NCBI GenBank assembly: GCA_035319125.1
Contig: DATHDG010000014.1
Coordinates: 186,001-250,000 of the forward strand
Reading direction: 5' to 3'
Source: Fen-1308 sp035319125
GTDB taxonomy: Bacteria; Nitrospirota; Thermodesulfovibrionia; Thermodesulfovibrionales; Dissulfurispiraceae
DNA length: 64,000 bases
Part shown: in pieces, positions 62,069 through 64,000 of the stretch
Layout: every line of letters starts with the position of its first letter
Position numbering within the stretch: position 1 is the stretch's first letter
Program-made: the position numbers and the translations under genes
Notes under the pieces: model-generated
Databases searched by the model: none
What the model saw: the letters and a program-made list of their open reading frames with translations, nothing else
Told to the model about the DNA's origin: nothing

Positions 62069-63430
62069 ATGGACACTGTAATGCTGAGCAGGATTCAGTT
62101 CGCAGTGACAGCCGGGTTCCATTTTATTTTCGTGCCGCTGACACTTGGATTGTCATTGTTGGTTGCATTTATGGAAACGAAGTATGTTCGCACAGGAAAT
62201 GAAGTTTATCTTGATATGTCAAAATTCTGGGGCAAGTTGTTTCTCATCAATTTTGCCCTTGGAGTTGTTACAGGGATAACTCTGGAGTTTCAGTTTGGGA
62301 TGAACTGGGCCGAGTACTCCAAGTATGTCGGCGATATATTCGGCGCGCCTTTGGCGATCGAAGCCACTCTTGCCTTTTTTCTCGAATCCACTTTTATCGG
62401 TCTGTGGATATTTGGACGGGACAGGGTTTCAAAACAACTTCATGCAGCGTCCATTTGGATAGTTGCCGTTGCCGCTAATCTCTCAGCTTTATGGATACTT
62501 CTTGCTAATGGCTGGATGCAAAAGCCTGTAGGGTATCTGCTCAGAAATGGGCGAGCAGAAATGGTCGATTTCTGGGCGCTTGTAACAAACAGCTATGGAT
62601 GGTCAAAATTCTTTCATACGGTTGTTGCAGGCTATGTAGTGGCAGCTTTTTTCGTGATGGGAATATCAGCATATCACCTTCTGAGAAAGAACAAGTCTTC
62701 GTTTTTCAAGGAATCATTCAGGATGGCAGCATCGTTCGGGCTGATATCGTCGATTCTGGTCTTTATTACCGGAGACTTTCATGCAGTCGAGGTCGCAACA
62801 ACTCAGCCAACAAAGTTCGCGGCAATGGAATCTGTGTGGGAGTCTCAAAAGGCAGCTCCTTATCATTTACTTGTGATTCCTGACCCTTCTGCCCAAAGAA
62901 ATACCGTGGAGGCAATAAGTATTCCAAAGGCTCTCAGCCTCTTGGCCTATCATGACGGGAATGCGGAAGTTAAGGGCTTAAAGGATTTTCCTCAGGACTT
63001 AAGGCCGCCTGTTACGTTAACGTTTTCAAGTTTCAGATCTATGGCGGCGCTTGGGATGCTTTTCATGCTGTTGAGTTTCATTGCATGGCTGTTGGGAAGG
63101 AAAGATCATCTGGAATCGTACCCCATTTTTTTAAAGGTTATGCTTTACACAATCCCGCTGCCATATATCGCCAATCAAATCGGTTGGATAGTGGCCGAGG
63201 TGGGACGTCAGCCCTGGATAGTTTATGGTTTGTTAAAAACATCTGATGCTGCCTCAAAAGCCGTTTCAGTAGAGCAGGTCATGGGCTCTCTTATCGGGTT
63301 TACATTATTATATGGATTTCTTGCAGTGGTGGATATCTACCTCTTGGCCAAGAATGCAAGAAAAGGCCCTGATCTCGAGCCTTCCATCATTATGAACCCG
63401 GCTGCCGGGGCCGGCAGCAAGGAGGCGTAA
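62069..63430 (+). CDS. cydA: Cytochrome bd oxidase subunit I
   Basis: A 453-residue quinol oxidase subunit with about nine helices. It shows the N-terminal RIQFAVTAGFHFIFVPLTLGLS with the axial His for b595, NFALGVVTGITLEFQFGMNWAEYSKYVGDIFGAPLAIEA with functional Glu residues, a YGWSKFFHTVVAGY His, MAALGMLFMLLSF Met, and GWIVAEVGRQPW. The Q-loop region is short compared with E. coli CydA (522), so it is the Q-short type. AAGGAGGG lies upstream of the ATG. It gives high-affinity oxygen use. cydB follows after one base. Confidence 0.95.
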   Translation: MDTVMLSRIQFAVTAGFHFIFVPLTLGLSLLVAFMETKYVRTGNEVYLDMSKFWGKLFLINFALGVVTGITLEFQFGMNWAEYSKYVGDIFGAPLAIEATLAFFLESTFIGLWIFGRDRVSKQLHAASIWIVAVAANLSALWILLANGWMQKPVGYLLRNGRAEMVDFWALVTNSYGWSKFFHTVVAGYVVAAFFVMGISAYHLLRKNKSSFFKESFRMAASFGLISSILVFITGDFHAVEVATTQPTKFAAMESVWESQKAAPYHLLVIPDPSAQRNTVEAISIPKALSLLAYHDGNAEVKGLKDFPQDLRPPVTLTFSSFRSMAALGMLFMLLSFIAWLLGRKDHLESYPIFLKVMLYTIPLPYIANQIGWIVAEVGRQPWIVYGLLKTSDAASKAVSVEQVMGSLIGFTLLYGFLAVVDIYLLAKNARKGPDLEPSIIMNPAAGAGSKEA

Positions 63431-63431
63431 A

Positions 63432-64000
63432 ATGGAATTCCAAATTATATGGTTCATCCTCTGGGCTGTCCTTTGGGCTGTCTACTTTATGTTGGATGGC
63501 TTTGATCTTGGTGTTGGCATTCTCCACCGGTATATTGGACGAAATGAAGATGAACGCGGCGCCATTTTAAGCAGCATAGGCCCGGTATGGGACGGCAATG
63601 AAGTATGGCTGCTGACTGCAGGCGGCGCAACATTTGCAGCATTTCCGACAACATATGCCCTGATGTTCAGTTATTTATACACTGCACTATTGCTGATACT
63701 TTTTTCATTGATTGTCCGGGGAGTGTCATTAGAACTGAGAGGGAAAGAAGAGAGCGCAACATGGCGACGTAACTGGGGGTATGCTCTTGTAACAAGCAGT
63801 TTTCTTCCAGCACTGCTTTTTGGAGTAGCTTTCGGCAATATATTCCAGGGTCTGCCTATGGATGCCGACGGCTATCATGGTAACTTATTAACATTGCTAA
63901 ACCCCTACGGTCTACTTACAGGTATCTTTTTTCTGTTCCTGTTTTTGATGCATGGGGCACTCTGGATAGGTTTCAGGACCAAAGGCTATGTCAGCGATCA
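63432..64000 (+). CDS. cydB: Cytochrome bd oxidase subunit II (partial, cut by window end)
   Basis: ATG 63432 begins one base after the cydA stop, with GGAGG about 7 bases upstream at the cydA end. The readable 189 residues match CydB: FQIIWFILWAVLWAVYFMLDGFDLGVG, IGPVWDGNEVWLLTAGGATFAAFPTTYA, and a later NPYGLLTGIFFLFLFLMHGALWI. The frame is open to the end of the window, so the rest lies outside. Confidence 0.95.
   Translation, partial: MEFQIIWFILWAVLWAVYFMLDGFDLGVGILHRYIGRNEDERGAILSSIGPVWDGNEVWLLTAGGATFAAFPTTYALMFSYLYTALLLILFSLIVRGVSLELRGKEESATWRRNWGYALVTSSFLPALLFGVAFGNIFQGLPMDADGYHGNLLTLLNPYGLLTGIFFLFLFLMHGALWIGFRTKGYVSD

Overview
The window looks like a chromosomal segment of a Gram-negative, flagellated, respiring bacterium. 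It carries lipoproteins, two flagellar stator pairs, an 11-subunit Nuo complex, cytochrome bd, HypD and RNase Y. Gene content and order (nuoABCDHIJKLMN without EFG, a free-standing AICAR transformylase, a TL5-type L25, rny-ymdB next to a 6S RNA) would suit a Nitrospirota- or Desulfobacterota-like lineage. That placement is inference from gene content only; I could not run a phylogeny. I see no phage, insertion sequence, CRISPR array or rRNA. Nearly all of it is dense core genome.

Layout. 1-5010: a small haem-binding lipoprotein, then a peptidoglycan-recycling group (NagA-like deacetylase, DUF1460 protein, AmpG permease, NagZ-type hexosaminidase). 5130-8909: glycogen phosphorylase translationally coupled to a radical SAM/SPASM protein with a PqqD-like N-terminus. 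A previously unlisted 20-residue peptide ending TCKCKGSC follows, then a perfect intrinsic terminator. I regard this as a probable RiPP (ribosomally made, modified peptide) locus and the most interesting item here. 8945-18622: TPR protein, ispE, tRNA-Gln, prs, rplY, pth, pepA, a PLC-like protein, moeA, hypD. 18664-25511: kinase-like/BON protein, SulP transporter with a Cys-rich tail, OsmC, ymdB, rny, a 6S RNA gene on the minus strand, and a universal stress protein.

25574-35767 (minus strand): an 11-gene complex I operon, nuoA to nuoN, with no NADH-input module and a recognisable promoter upstream. 35960-39861 (minus): two MotA/MotB pairs flanking a PilZ protein. 40159-47205 (mostly plus): HD-GYP phosphodiesterase, rarA, a stand-alone AICAR transformylase (minus), an unusual Cys-rich ferredoxin-like protein, a HIT protein and an ABC-F ATPase. 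47331-53690: LysR regulator, queE, and a fur-znuABC operon with a good sigma70 promoter and a 21-bp palindromic operator, then an ABC-2 exporter pair. 53741-64000: NUDIX, pgpA, thpR, recA-recX, a BamE-like lipoprotein, alaS, a phasin-like protein, a UbiB-family kinase and cydAB (cydB runs off the end).

Several starts were moved from the longest possible ORF on the basis of ribosome-binding sites: nuoB, nuoC, nuoI, prs, recA, the universal stress protein, MotA2, the AICAR transformylase, the ferredoxin-like protein and others. Reasons are given in the entries.
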